Shown here in pieces: positions 34,510-43,226 of a stretch of 51,860 nucleotides of DNA. The translations under genes were made by a program, and so were the position numbers. The stretch is from Flavobacteriales bacterium (lineage in GTDB: Bacteria > Bacteroidota > Bacteroidia > Flavobacteriales_F > PHOS-HE28): NCBI GenBank assembly GCA_016718655.1, contig JADKCV010000025.1, positions 1-51,860 on the forward strand, read 5' to 3'. A model generated the notes under the pieces. The model had not been told where the DNA came from. It made no database searches and saw only the letters and a list, made by a program, of their open reading frames with translations. Each line of letters opens with the position of its first letter. Within the stretch, counting starts at the first letter, position 1.

Positions 34510-36875
34510 ATGACCATCACACATGCCGTGGTGTTCGCGTTGAGCAGCCTTGGCCGTGCTATGCGCAGCGGTGGTGCCCGTTGGGGCAGGCTTGCAGGGT
34601 GGTATGGGGTCAACGATGCGCGATCTTCAGACAAGCTCGTAATGGGCGGGTCGTTCACGCTATTCAATGGTGTTGCTGTCGAAGACCTGTGTTCTTGGGA
34701 TGGACAGACCGTGGAACCATTGGATGCCGGATTCACTAGCGTATCCGGACAGGTCAGGAAGTTGGCGGTGTTGACCGATCGGCTCATCGTGGCGATGACC
34801 GGATCGGTCCATGGTGATGTGGCTGCTTGGGAAGGCGCTACATGGACCGACCTGCAATGGGGGTTCCCCGGTCAGGTGCGCTCATTACATGTGCATGCTG
34901 ATGTGCTCTATGTCGGCGGCTCAGAAGGTCATGTTGCGCGTTGGGACGGAACGGTGTGGCAGTTGCTCGGTTCCCCCATCCCTGGAAGGGTGGAAGCCCT
35001 CACGTTCCATAGCGGTATCCTCTACGCCGGAATGAGCTATATGAACGCGTTGGGACCCGTTCGATTGGCGGCATGGGATGGCACGGACTGGGAGGCCGTG
35101 GGTCCTGATCTGAATGGTGCGGTGCTTGCGCTCTACAGCGACGCTTCTGGACTGTTGGTCGGTGGTGTGTTCACAGCCACGGCGGATGACCTGCAGCTAT
35201 TGCCGGCATTGGCCAGATGGGATGGTGAGGCGTTCAATGCGATGCCGAACGTCCGCGAGAACAACGTTCGGTACATCGGCAGGACCACCGATGGGGTGCT
35301 GGCCGTCGCAAGTTCCGCTCAGCTGTACATGGGCGAAGCACTCGAGCACGACGTGCCGTTAGCCGAGGTGATCGGCGTGCATGATCTGAACGGCACGCGT
35401 TACGTGCTGGGCAGGGGGTCAGGAGGCGACTCCTTCGTTCCGTGCAACCGGATCGCGCGATTGGAGCCAGGTAGCACCTGGTGGGATGGACCGGTCCGCT
35501 TCGAGGCGCCGCAGGGTCAAGGTGTGGATGCCGTCTTCGCGGCGGCGCCTTGGCTCTTGGGTGAAAAGGACAATGTGCGCCATGGAGCGATCACTGCGTA
35601 TGCCCCCTTGCCATGGTTCTATGAAGTGCGGGATTGGGCAGGTCCGTTGAGCACGGATATCGACACACCATTCCTGGAGAACTATCACCGCGTATGGAAG
35701 CTGGACCGCGCGCAGGTACAGGCACATGTTCTGGGTTGGAGTGCGCCGGGCTATGTGATGCCCGAAGCCATTGCCAGCTGGCCGGGTAATGGCGATGTAT
35801 CCAATGGAGAGCCTGGGCTGGTAGCACCGTTCATGGACCTGAACGGCAATGCCATCTATGAGCCAGCGCAAGGGGAGTATCCCCTGATCAAGGGCGACCA
35901 GGCGATCTATGCGATCACACACACCAATGACCAATGGGGCTTTTTCACGGACTCGCTGTTGGCCTTCCCCTTCGACCTGCATATCATGCACTACGCATAT
36001 GAAGGAGCGAATGATCCGGCCCTGGCAAACACCGTATTCGTGAACTATCAGTACGTGAACCGATCGGAGGAAACGTTCACCGACGTCCGCTTCGCGCAGT
36101 TCGCGGACATCGATATCGGAAACCCGGATGATGACTTTGCTGGTTGCGACAGCACCCGGAACATGTTCTTCATCTATAACTGGGACGAAATGGATGAAAC
36201 GACGGCATTTCCAGGGTATGGTGAACAACCGCCAGCTGTCGCGGTCAAATTCCTCGACCAGCCCATGCTTTCGCATCGGATCCATCCCAGGCTCTCCCTC
36301 GAACCGGTGACCATGGACGACGTGATGTACGGGTTGGAGCTTGGCGAGCCCTTCCAACAGCTAGGCTACCCGACCCATTTTCAGTCCTGGCGGCGCTTTT
36401 TGGAAGAGATACCCTTACCCCGGACCGCAGATCCGTCGGCGCCTCCGGCCCCTTCACCATGGGCCCTGGGGATACCCTGTGCATGGACCTGGCCTTCATC
36501 TATGCCCGTGCGGGCAGTGGTGGCGCCTATGCCAGCGTGGAAGCCTTGAAGCTGCGGGCCGATTCGGTGCAGGCGGCATACGATGCTTATGGTATTGGCT
36601 GCGGCAGCTACCCGAGCATGGTCTCTGTTCCGGATGTTCAGGCGCACGAGCAGGTGCGGCTCTTTCCCAATCCGGCGCACGACCGGGTCACGGTGATGGC
36701 GGACACGCCTGTGAAAGGCCTTGAACTGCTGGACGCGCAAGGTAGGCTGGTCCTGACCGCATCTCCGACTGGTACCCGGAGCACCCTCGATCTACGTGGT
36801 CTGATGCCCGGTTTCTATGCGGTCCGGATACACACCACCGTTCAGACCCACGTACATCGATTGGTCGTGCACTAG
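34510..36875 (+). CDS. T9SS cargo protein of unknown function, frameshifted
   Basis: The joined product is about 788 residues. The N-terminal half shows propeller-like repeats (KLVMGGSFTLFNGVAVEDLCSW cut short here; VLYVGGSEGHVARWDG; LLVGGVFTATADD). The second half contains DLNGNAIYEPAQGEYPLIKG, FVNYQYVNRSEETFTDVRFA and GPFTMGPGDTLCMDLAFIYA, a pattern seen in large Bacteroidota surface proteins. The tail is a sorting domain (RLFPNPAHDRVTVMAD, LLDAQGRLVLT, GFYAVRIHT). A frame change is needed near 36385-36400, and probably another near 34560-34620, since another frame there supplies AGLQGGMGSTMRDLQTSS, which joins naturally onto DKLVMGGSF. Total length is one base short of a multiple of three. 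The true start is therefore uncertain. Confidence 0.7.
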
Positions 36876-36880
36876 GCGTT

Positions 36881-37092
36881 CCTCCCTCACCGCACCAACC
36901 ACGGCCCCGGGTCCACCTTCACCAGGCCCTCGGCGGTGATCTTCCACACTTCGATGTGAGCGATGGAGCCGGTATCGTCCGTGAGCACGGAGCCCACGGT
37001 CTGCTTGGTATCCACCTTCTGGCCCTTGGCCACGCTCATTTCGCGCAGGTTGCTGTACACGGTGCGGTCGGCGCTGTGGCTGCGGATGACCG
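36881..37092 (-). pseudogene. Duplicated 3' end of the EnvC/M23 gene (direct repeat, copy 1)
   Basis: This 212-bp stretch repeats the last about 65 codons of the EnvC/M23 gene whose intact 3' end lies at 38292-38503. The encoded residues run RTVYSNLREMSVAKGQKVDT to a final PGPWLVR and stop. By eye about 93 % of bases agree and the reading frame is still open. The catalytic N-terminal part is absent, and upstream (on the minus strand) the frame runs into unrelated sequence, so this is a partial copy. It lies 5 bp from the stop of the convergent T9SS gene. Confidence 0.85.
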
Positions 37093-37330
37093 CAGGGGTA
37101 TCGTGTGGTGGATCGGTGCAGCCCTTACCAGGTTGAGGCCAGGTTGGAAAAATGATCAGGTCGTTGTAGCATTGTATCCCACCTACCCTGTAGGAACGAG
37201 GGCAATGGGGGCTGACCGTAGACGCGATGAGCTGGGGACCAACGTACGAGGTAGGTTTTACCATCTCCAATAGTGGAATAGTCGTACTTGGGATAGGCAA
37301 TCTTGTCATACTAGGTCAAACAATTCGCTA
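37093..37330. other. Unexplained segment between the envC repeat and the gene cassette
   Basis: About 240 bp of intermediate base composition with no convincing gene in any frame. It contains a small palindrome, CCTACCCTGTAGG, near 37188. It belongs neither to the EnvC repeat nor to the AT-rich cassette, whose first boundary (GTTAGCAGTA) starts at 37331. It could be an attachment (attI-like) region, a relic of an older cassette, or a strain-specific insertion; nothing seen decides among these. Confidence 0.5.
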
Positions 37331-38277
37331 GTTAGCAGTAATTTTAAACAGAACATAGTGAAACATAATATATATCAAATTGACGCATTTACGGACACAA
37401 TTTTTGGAGGAAATCCTGCTTGTGTTGTGCCACTTGACAATTGGTTGTCAGACGAAATCTTGTTGAAAATAGCAAAAGAAAACGCAGTTGCTGAAACTGC
37501 TTTTTTTGTTGACAAAGGAGAAAAAATCCATTTACGATGGTTTACGCCTGAAATTGAAATGGATTTGTGCGGTCACGCTACACTTGCAACTGCTCATAGT
37601 TTAGCGACAATTCTTGACTATAAGAAAGATAAAATTGTGTTTGAAACTTTAAGTGGCGACTTAATTGTCAAAATTGAAAATGGAAAATATAAAATGAACT
37701 TCCCATCAAGAATGCCTATTGTCGACATCTTACCACCGACAATTTCAAAATCCTTAAATATTCAACCGAAAGAAATTTTGAAATCAAGAGACTATGTTTT
37801 GGTGTATGAAAATGAAACAGAAGTTAGAAACATAAAAATTGACAGACAATTATTCGACCAAATAAATCTTGACCCAGGAGGTGTAATTGTAACAGCAATT
37901 GGAGACAATTGCGATTTCATTTCAAGATTTTTCACACCGCAAGCATCAATTTTAGAAGACCCTGTAACAGGTTCTGCACATTGTTCTTTAATTCCATTTT
38001 GGGCGAAAAGACTAAATAAAAAAGAACTTTATGCTCAACAAGTTTCTGAACGATTGGGCAAGTTGTATTGTGAAGACAAAGGAGACCGAGTGATTATTAG
38101 TGGACAAGCAAAAACATATTCAATTGGAGAATTTTGGACAGAATAAAACTACTGCTAACAGCACCTACCCAAAAGGCGGGGGTTCGTGTTCCAAAGACAG
38201 TTTTGTGGTTAAACAAACATTAGTTTTTCAAATCAAGTTTTGTGGTAAAAGTCCCGCCCTTCGGGTAGCTGCAAAAC
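37331..38277 (+). mobile_element. Single-gene mobile cassette with attC-like 3' palindrome
   Basis: A 947-bp unit runs from one GTTAGCAGTA (37331-37340) to the next (38278-38287). It holds one forward gene beginning 18 bp after the first boundary and ends in an imperfect palindrome. Base composition is about 35 % G+C against about 60 % around it, with AAA/ATT-rich codons, so it has come from another genome. Layout (short leader, one gene, terminal palindrome, identical boundaries) is that of an integron gene cassette. No integrase gene is in the window, and the core differs from the integron consensus, so the family of the recombinase is unknown. Confidence 0.7.
37358..38146 (+). CDS. PhzF-family isomerase/epimerase-like protein, cassette gene
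   Basis: The 262-residue product has the PhzF/diaminopimelate-epimerase fold signature: IYQIDAFTDTIFGGNPACVV, then ENAVAETAFFV with the family's general-acid/base Glu, RWFTPEIEMDLCGHATLATA, and DPVTGSAHCSLIPFW near the end. PhzF of phenazine synthesis isomerises a dihydro-anthranilate; most relatives have unknown substrates, and there are no phenazine genes here. Length is normal and the gene is intact. The start is GTG (37358), with TAG just before it, so no earlier ATG is possible. Its AT-rich codon use is wholly unlike its neighbours. The short leader shows no clear promoter; expression may depend on outside transcription. Confidence 0.93.
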   Translation: MKHNIYQIDAFTDTIFGGNPACVVPLDNWLSDEILLKIAKENAVAETAFFVDKGEKIHLRWFTPEIEMDLCGHATLATAHSLATILDYKKDKIVFETLSGDLIVKIENGKYKMNFPSRMPIVDILPPTISKSLNIQPKEILKSRDYVLVYENETEVRNIKIDRQLFDQINLDPGGVIVTAIGDNCDFISRFFTPQASILEDPVTGSAHCSLIPFWAKRLNKKELYAQQVSERLGKLYCEDKGDRVIISGQAKTYSIGEFWTE

Positions 38278-38288
38278 GTTAGCAGTAG
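38149..38288 (+). repeat. attC-like imperfect palindrome with paired boxes
   Basis: Outer arms CTACTGCTAAC (38149-38159) and GTTAGCAGTAG (38278-38288) are perfect inverted repeats. Inside them, AGCACCTACCC (38160-38170) pairs with GGGTAGCT (38263-38270) leaving a 3-nt bulge, and GGCGGG (38175-38180) pairs with CCCGCC (38253-38258). About 70 nt in the middle are AT-rich and only weakly paired. One side has extra unpaired bases (AAAACG near 38273-38278), like the asymmetry that sets strand choice in attC sites. The core GTTAGCA differs from the integron GTTRRRY consensus in its last two positions. Confidence 0.7.
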
Positions 38289-38291
38289 CAC

Positions 38292-38503
38292 CCTCCCTCA
38301 CCGCACCAACCACGGCCCCGGATCCACCTTCACCAGGCCATCGGCGGTGATCTTCCACACTTCGATGTGGGCGATGGAGCCTGTATCGTCCGTGAGCACG
38401 GAGCCCACGGTCTGCTTGGTATCCACCTTCTGGCCCTTGGCCACGCTCACCTCGCGTAGGTTGCTGTACACGGTGCGGTAGGCGCCGTGGCTGAGGATGA
38501 CGG
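38292..38503 (-). repeat. Direct repeat copy 2 (intact 3' end of EnvC/M23 gene)
   Basis: Matches 36881-37092 over about 212 bp with roughly 93 % identity by eye. It begins 4 bp after the outer arm of the palindrome, so the cassette lies precisely between the repeats on this side. Confidence 0.8.
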
Positions 38504-39532
38504 CCTTGCCCGCGCCGGGGATGACGATCACGCTGCTCACCTCGCCACGGAAGAGCGCCCGCACGCCCGAGCCTTTCTCGGTGGTGATGTCGATGCCGTT
38601 GTTCTCTATGGTGATGCCGGGTAGCACCGGGTGGGGCTGTTTGCCGAAGCGGCTGGTGATGACGCCCTTCTCAACCGGCCAGGGGAGCTTGCCCTTGTTC
38701 TTCTCGAAGTCGGCGTTGAGCTCCTTGGCCTCAGGGGTGAGGGTGAGGTCCAGCTTGCCGGTGCTGGCCGGTGCGCTGCCCCCTTTGGCGGCGGGTTTGG
38801 CCTTGGGCTTGAGGCTTTCCTCGATGGCCTTACGGATGGCGGCATCCAGGTCGTTGCGCTGTTTCTGCTGCTTGCGCTGGGTCTCCTTCAGGCGTCCTTC
38901 CTCCTTGCGCAGTGTGCTGAGGGCGCTCTGCTGGCCGTTGCGGTCGGCGGCGAGTTTCTGTTTCTCGGCCTGTTCCTGGGCCATGATGCGGCTCTTCTCG
39001 GCACGCTGTTCCTTGAGGCCGTTCAGCCGGGCCTCGATCTCCAGCCGGGTCTCCTCGATGAGCTTGGCCTGGCGGGTGCGCTGGGCGGCGATCTGGTCCA
39101 GGTAGCGGCTGCGTTTGTAGGCCTGTTGGAAGCTGCTGGCCGCGAAGAGGTAGCTCATGCGGTCGTAGCTGCTGCGGTTGCGGTAGGCGAACTGGAGCAT
39201 GCGGGCGTACTCCTCCTTGAGCGTGGCGAGGTCCTCCTGGAGGCTGACGACCATGGCCTGGTCCTCCTGGATCTTGCCGTCCACCTGGCGCAGCTCCCCG
39301 TTCATGGCGCGGATGAGCGCTTCGCGGGCCTGGATCTGGCTTTCCAGCAGTTGCAGTTGCTCCTGGGTGACCCGTTGCTCCTTGCGCGCCTGCTCGATGA
39401 GGGCCGTGGTGGTGCGGATCTGCTTGTCCAGGGCCTCGCGCTTCTTCTCCAGGTCCTTGCGGCCTTGTGCGTGTACGATGCATGGCCCACCAGGATCAGC
39501 AGGCACAGGAGCAGGGGGCGCAGGATGCTCAT
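38298..39532 (-). CDS. Murein hydrolase activator EnvC-like / M23 peptidase-fold protein
   Basis: About 411 residues. A signal sequence (MSILRPLLLCLLILVGHA) leads to a long coiled coil (about 25-240, from GRKDLEKKREALDKQI to RNDLDAAIRKAIEES), then an M23/LytM domain (about 275-405: GVITSRFGKQPHPVLPGI, NNGIDITTEKGSGVRA, YRTVYSNLREVSVAKGQKV, IAHIEVWK). The Zn ligands of active M23 enzymes are replaced (NNGID for HxGxD, AHIEVW for HLHFE), so it is probably a catalytically inactive activator of cell-division amidases, as EnvC is. A single base is missing near 39470-39485 between the signal and the coiled coil. ATG 39532 is supported by its ATGA overlap with the preceding gene. Its 3' end is the part duplicated across the cassette. 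Confidence 0.85.
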
Positions 39533-40428
39533 GGGGTGGCGGGTAGGGGGGTGAACTTCTCCGGTACGCGGAAGGGGAGGCTCAGGGGGCCTTCGGTGCT
39601 GATCTTCGAGAGTTCCAGGATACCGGTGGCTTGCCGTTCGCCTTCGCTGAGGGTGATGCGGATGCGGGTGGGAAGGAAGTGCGCTTCGGCCCCGCCCCGT
39701 TCCTCATAACGCACATCGGCTATGCGGTCGTGCACCAGGTCGCTGATCTGCACCCGGGCCACGCGGAAGCTGTCGGGTTCCACCCAGAAACGATGCACGA
39801 TGGCCTCCTTCTCCTCGGCCTTGCGCAGGGTGCGTTCCAAGCGGCGGTCGCCCATGTCGCGGTCGCGGTCCAGGGTGTCCCCCGGGGCGATGTCCTCGGC
39901 GGCCCGCACGAAGCGGCGTTTCTCCTTGCTGGTGAGCACATAGTGGCCCTCTTCGCGGTCGGACCGGTACTTCTCGTTGGGGTCCAGGCCCACGGGAAGG
40001 CCTTGGAGGGCGCGCTGCAGCAGGGTGAGGGTGGGGCTGAGGCCGAAGCGCTGTTGGGTGCTGGCGCTATCTCCTAGGAAGTAGTGGTCGTTGACCTTGT
40101 CCAACAGCTTCAGGCTGTCGGGGGTCATGAGCACGCGGGCCACTTCGATGCCCAGGGCGGGGATGATGCTGACCCAGGCGGCACTGTCCTGCACCGAGCG
40201 GAGCTGGGCCTTGAAACTACGGCCGCCATCGGGCATGCTCAATTCCACGTTGGCCTTGGCGCTGTAGTAGCGGGTGGGCCCGGGGTCGGAGGCCAGCACG
40301 CGTTCCAGCACCTTCTCGGGTGATCGGGGTGGCAGGTCGCGGTCCAAGAGGGTGATGGTGCGACCGGGCTTGCACCCCGCGCCCAGGCTCACGGCCACCA
40401 GCGTCCATGCCAGGGCCTTGCTGTTCAT
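39529..40428 (-). CDS. DUF4292-like lipoprotein
   Basis: The 299-residue product starts MNSKALAWTLVAVSLGAGCK, a lipoprotein signal with Cys near residue 19. The mature part (YYSAKANVELSMPDGGRSFK, AWVSIIPALGIEVARVLMTP, HYFLGDSASTQQRFG, and the closing ISTEGPLSLPFRVPEKF) fits the Bacteroidota DUF4292 family, which resembles LolA/LolB-type lipid-binding folds. A role in lipoprotein or lipid traffic at the outer membrane is inference. The start overlaps the TPR gene stop by 4 bp and its stop overlaps the EnvC-like start by 4 bp, showing tight coupling. Confidence 0.85.
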   Translation of the reverse strand: MNSKALAWTLVAVSLGAGCKPGRTITLLDRDLPPRSPEKVLERVLASDPGPTRYYSAKANVELSMPDGGRSFKAQLRSVQDSAAWVSIIPALGIEVARVLMTPDSLKLLDKVNDHYFLGDSASTQQRFGLSPTLTLLQRALQGLPVGLDPNEKYRSDREEGHYVLTSKEKRRFVRAAEDIAPGDTLDRDRDMGDRRLERTLRKAEEKEAIVHRFWVEPDSFRVARVQISDLVHDRIADVRYEERGGAEAHFLPTRIRITLSEGERQATGILELSKISTEGPLSLPFRVPEKFTPLPATP

Positions 40429-42188
40429 TCCACGCGTCGGCCTTCGTTGATCTTGCGGTCGATGAGGTCGCTGGCACCACCGCGGGCCTTGGCCTTGGTC
40501 CACTGTTCCTTGGCACCCGTGGCATCGCCCAGTTCGAAGAGGATGTCCCCGAAGTGTTCCAGCAGCACACCGTCGGGTTCCGGGGAACCGGCCAAGGCCT
40601 TCTCCATCCACAGTTTGGCATCGGCATGCTTGCCCATGCGGAAGAGCACCCAAGCGTAGGTGTCCTGATAGGTGGCTTGGCCGGGGGCGAGCTCGTTGGA
40701 GCGCTTGCTCATGCGTTCGGCCTTTTCCAACTGGTCGCCGCGGAGGCTGAGGTAGTAGGCGTAGTTGTTGAGGGTGGCGATGTTGTCCGGCTCTGCGGCG
40801 AGGACCTTGTCGTAGGCCTTGTCGCTCTCGGCATATTGCCCGGCCTCGTTGTAGGCATCGCCCAAGCTGCTCCAGAACTGGGTGGCCAGCGGCGGATTGT
40901 CCACCACCAGGTCGCGACCCATCACCAGTGCCTCGATGGCGGCATCGTGCTGCTCGAGTTGGGAATGACCGATGCCTTTGTAGAGGAATAGTTCGGGGGT
41001 GGTGGGGAAGAGGGCGATGGCACTATCCGCATCGGTGATCAGTGCGGCGTAGTCGGCCAGTTGCAGGTCCAACTGGAGCAACTGCATATGAATGGGGAAA
41101 CGGTCCTGTTCGGTACGCAGGGCTTGACGGAACTGGTCGCGGGCCTCGGAGGAACGGCCATCACGCAGGAGGTAGTCGCCGTGGATCGTGTGTGGCTTAC
41201 CGCTCTCAGGATGGGCCTTCTCCAGGGCATCGATAAGGCCATAGGCACGGTTCACCATGGTGGGCCGGTCCTCGGCCTTCTCCCCCTCGCTATTGGTCAT
41301 TTCGAAGAACCCGATCAGCACTTGCATCTTGGCGTCGATGTCGAGTTCTGGATCCAGGAATGCCTGCCCGAGTTGGTCATAGGCCTCGTCCATGCGGCCC
41401 GTGGCATAATAGTGCTCCGCAAGGCCGATGCGCAGCATACTGTTTCCGGGGTCCAGCTCCAAGGCCTTCTGGTATTGAGCGAGGGCCTTGTCATGGTCGC
41501 CACGTTGGTCGTAGAGTTCGGCGAGCAATCCGATGTACTGCGGTTCTCCCGGGAAGGCGGCAACGGCGCGCAAGGCCAGTTGTTCGGCCTCATCGAGCTT
41601 GCCGTTGTTGGCGAGCATGCCGTATTGCTGCATGATCAGCTCCTCGTTGAGTCCGATGCGCTTCTCCAGGTCGGTGTAGACCTTTTGAGCCTCGGATACC
41701 TTGCCGGTGAAGGCCAAGGAGTTGGCCAGGTCGAAATAGACCTCATAGCGATCAGGCCATCCGTCCACAATGCCCTTATAGACCTCCACCGCATCGCCTA
41801 CCTGCTGGTTCTGCTGATAGAGATCCGCCAGTAGGAAGCGATACCAGATGTTCGCTTTGTCGGCGGCCACCGCGCTCTTGGCATGCGCCACGGCTTTGGG
41901 GAAGTTCTGCCCCTGGTGGTAGAGCTTGCTGAGCTCGAAGTGCGCGGCGCCGTTGGCGGGGTCCAGCTTCAGGCACTGTTCGAACGCGGCCACGGCCTTG
42001 GCGGGTTGTCCACCCAGGCGGGCCTGGGTACCCTCCATGAACAGGCGCATGATGTCGGCGCGCTTGTCGTTCACCACGCCTGCGCCGCCCTCCTCGGGTG
42101 GCGGGGCGGTGGTCACAGGTTTGGCCCCGCCACAGGCGGCCAGCAGCAGCACGAGCGCCCAAAGGCCGGGGTGGAGGGGTCGGGTCAT
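40425..42188 (-). CDS. Tetratricopeptide-repeat lipoprotein
   Basis: The 587-residue product begins with a lipoprotein signal (LWALVLLLAACGG). From about residue 45 onward it consists of about a dozen TPR-type helical hairpins, for example AVAAFEQCLKLDPANGAAHF, ALAQYQKALELDPGNSMLRI and SDKAYDKVLAAEPDNIATLN. It is a protein-interaction scaffold probably facing the periplasm. It is the third gene from the end of a compact cluster with ATGA overlap to the DUF4292-like gene. The partner is unknown. Confidence 0.9.
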   Translation of the reverse strand: MTRPLHPGLWALVLLLAACGGAKPVTTAPPPEEGGAGVVNDKRADIMRLFMEGTQARLGGQPAKAVAAFEQCLKLDPANGAAHFELSKLYHQGQNFPKAVAHAKSAVAADKANIWYRFLLADLYQQNQQVGDAVEVYKGIVDGWPDRYEVYFDLANSLAFTGKVSEAQKVYTDLEKRIGLNEELIMQQYGMLANNGKLDEAEQLALRAVAAFPGEPQYIGLLAELYDQRGDHDKALAQYQKALELDPGNSMLRIGLAEHYYATGRMDEAYDQLGQAFLDPELDIDAKMQVLIGFFEMTNSEGEKAEDRPTMVNRAYGLIDALEKAHPESGKPHTIHGDYLLRDGRSSEARDQFRQALRTEQDRFPIHMQLLQLDLQLADYAALITDADSAIALFPTTPELFLYKGIGHSQLEQHDAAIEALVMGRDLVVDNPPLATQFWSSLGDAYNEAGQYAESDKAYDKVLAAEPDNIATLNNYAYYLSLRGDQLEKAERMSKRSNELAPGQATYQDTYAWVLFRMGKHADAKLWMEKALAGSPEPDGVLLEHFGDILFELGDATGAKEQWTKAKARGGASDLIDRKINEGRRVE

Positions 42189-42205
42189 GGGGTCTGTTCG
42201 GTGGC

Positions 42206-43213
42206 TCAGGCCACGGTACTGTCGTCGCTCAGGCTCAGGTCCATGGCCTTGCCGGTGACGCTGGCACGCTCGCCGAGCATGCTGTTGTCGATGACGGCAT
42301 CGGTGACCTGCACTGCGGAACGGATGATCGAATTCCGTACCACACTGTTGGTGATCACGGCGTTGGGCTCAATGGAGACGTTCGGACCCACGATGCTGTT
42401 CACCAGCGTCACGTTCTCGCCGATGAAGCAGGGCGAGATGACCAGGCTGCCGTTGAGGTTGGCCTTGGGGCTCACCAGTCCCTTGTCATTCTTCAGGAAA
42501 CCGAGGACCTTGGTGTTGGTATCCACCATGGCGTTCTTGTTGCCGCAGTCCATCCACACATCCACCGCACCGGCCTTGAAGCGCGCACCCTTCTGCTTCA
42601 TGTTCTCCATGGCGTTGGTGAGCTGGTACTCGCCCTTGTCCTTGATGTCGTTGTCGATCAGGTACTGCATCTCCTTGCGGAGGCGCTCGCCATCGGCGAA
42701 GTAGTAGATGCCGATGATGGCCAGGTCGCTCACGAAGGTCACCGGCTTCTCCACGAACTCGGTGATGATGCCGGCGGGGTCGAGCTTCACCACCCCGAAC
42801 GGCTTGGGGTCGTCCACCTTGTTCACCCAGATCACGCCGTCGCAGTCCTTGTCCAGCTTCAGTTCGGCGCGGAACAGCGTATCGGCGAAGGCCACGATGA
42901 CACGGCCGGAGAGGGCTTGTTGGGCGCAGAGGATGGCGTGGGCGGTGCCGAGGGCCACCTCCTGGTAGTGGATGGAGCCTTTGGCGCCCACCTTCTCGGC
43001 GATGGCGATGAGGCCTTGTTCCACCTTGGCACCGAAGCTGGGGTGCACCACGAAGGCGACCTCCTCCACGGGCTCACCGGCCACGGCGGCCAGGTCCTCC
43101 ACGAGGCGTTGAACGATGGGCTTGCCGGCGATGGGCAGCAGGGGCTTGGCGGTGGTGTGGGTGTGCGGGCGCATGCGCTTGCCCATACCCGCCATGGGGA
43201 CGATGATCTTCAT
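42206..43213 (-). CDS. Nucleotidyltransferase of the sugar-nucleotide (GlmU/ManC-like) type
   Basis: The 335-residue enzyme has the NTP-transferase start MKIIVPMAGMGKRMRPHTHT and AKPLLPIAGKPIVQ (signature GxGxRxxPxT...KPxxP), FADTLFRAELKLD in the metal-binding region, and FGVVKLD. About 240-330 is a left-handed beta-helix (NLNGSLVISPCFIGENVTLV, NAVITNSVVRNSIIRSAVQV). It likely makes an activated sugar such as NDP-glucose or UDP-GlcNAc for surface polysaccharide; the sugar cannot be told. ATG 43213 is chosen because it directly begins the fold. The neighbouring flippase supports a role in glycan assembly. Confidence 0.9.
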   Translation of the reverse strand: MKIIVPMAGMGKRMRPHTHTTAKPLLPIAGKPIVQRLVEDLAAVAGEPVEEVAFVVHPSFGAKVEQGLIAIAEKVGAKGSIHYQEVALGTAHAILCAQQALSGRVIVAFADTLFRAELKLDKDCDGVIWVNKVDDPKPFGVVKLDPAGIITEFVEKPVTFVSDLAIIGIYYFADGERLRKEMQYLIDNDIKDKGEYQLTNAMENMKQKGARFKAGAVDVWMDCGNKNAMVDTNTKVLGFLKNDKGLVSPKANLNGSLVISPCFIGENVTLVNSIVGPNVSIEPNAVITNSVVRNSIIRSAVQVTDAVIDNSMLGERASVTGKAMDLSLSDDSTVA

Positions 43214-43226
43214 TGCGTGTTCTTGC

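Noticed and set aside
37358..38146. Phenazine biosynthesis locus
   Set aside because: Only a PhzF-fold gene is present, with no other phz genes; most PhzF relatives act in other or unknown pathways.
37331..38288. Classical integron or insertion sequence
   Set aside because: No integrase or transposase gene and no terminal inverted repeats spanning the whole unit are present; the core differs from GTTRRRY. Only the cassette architecture is claimed.
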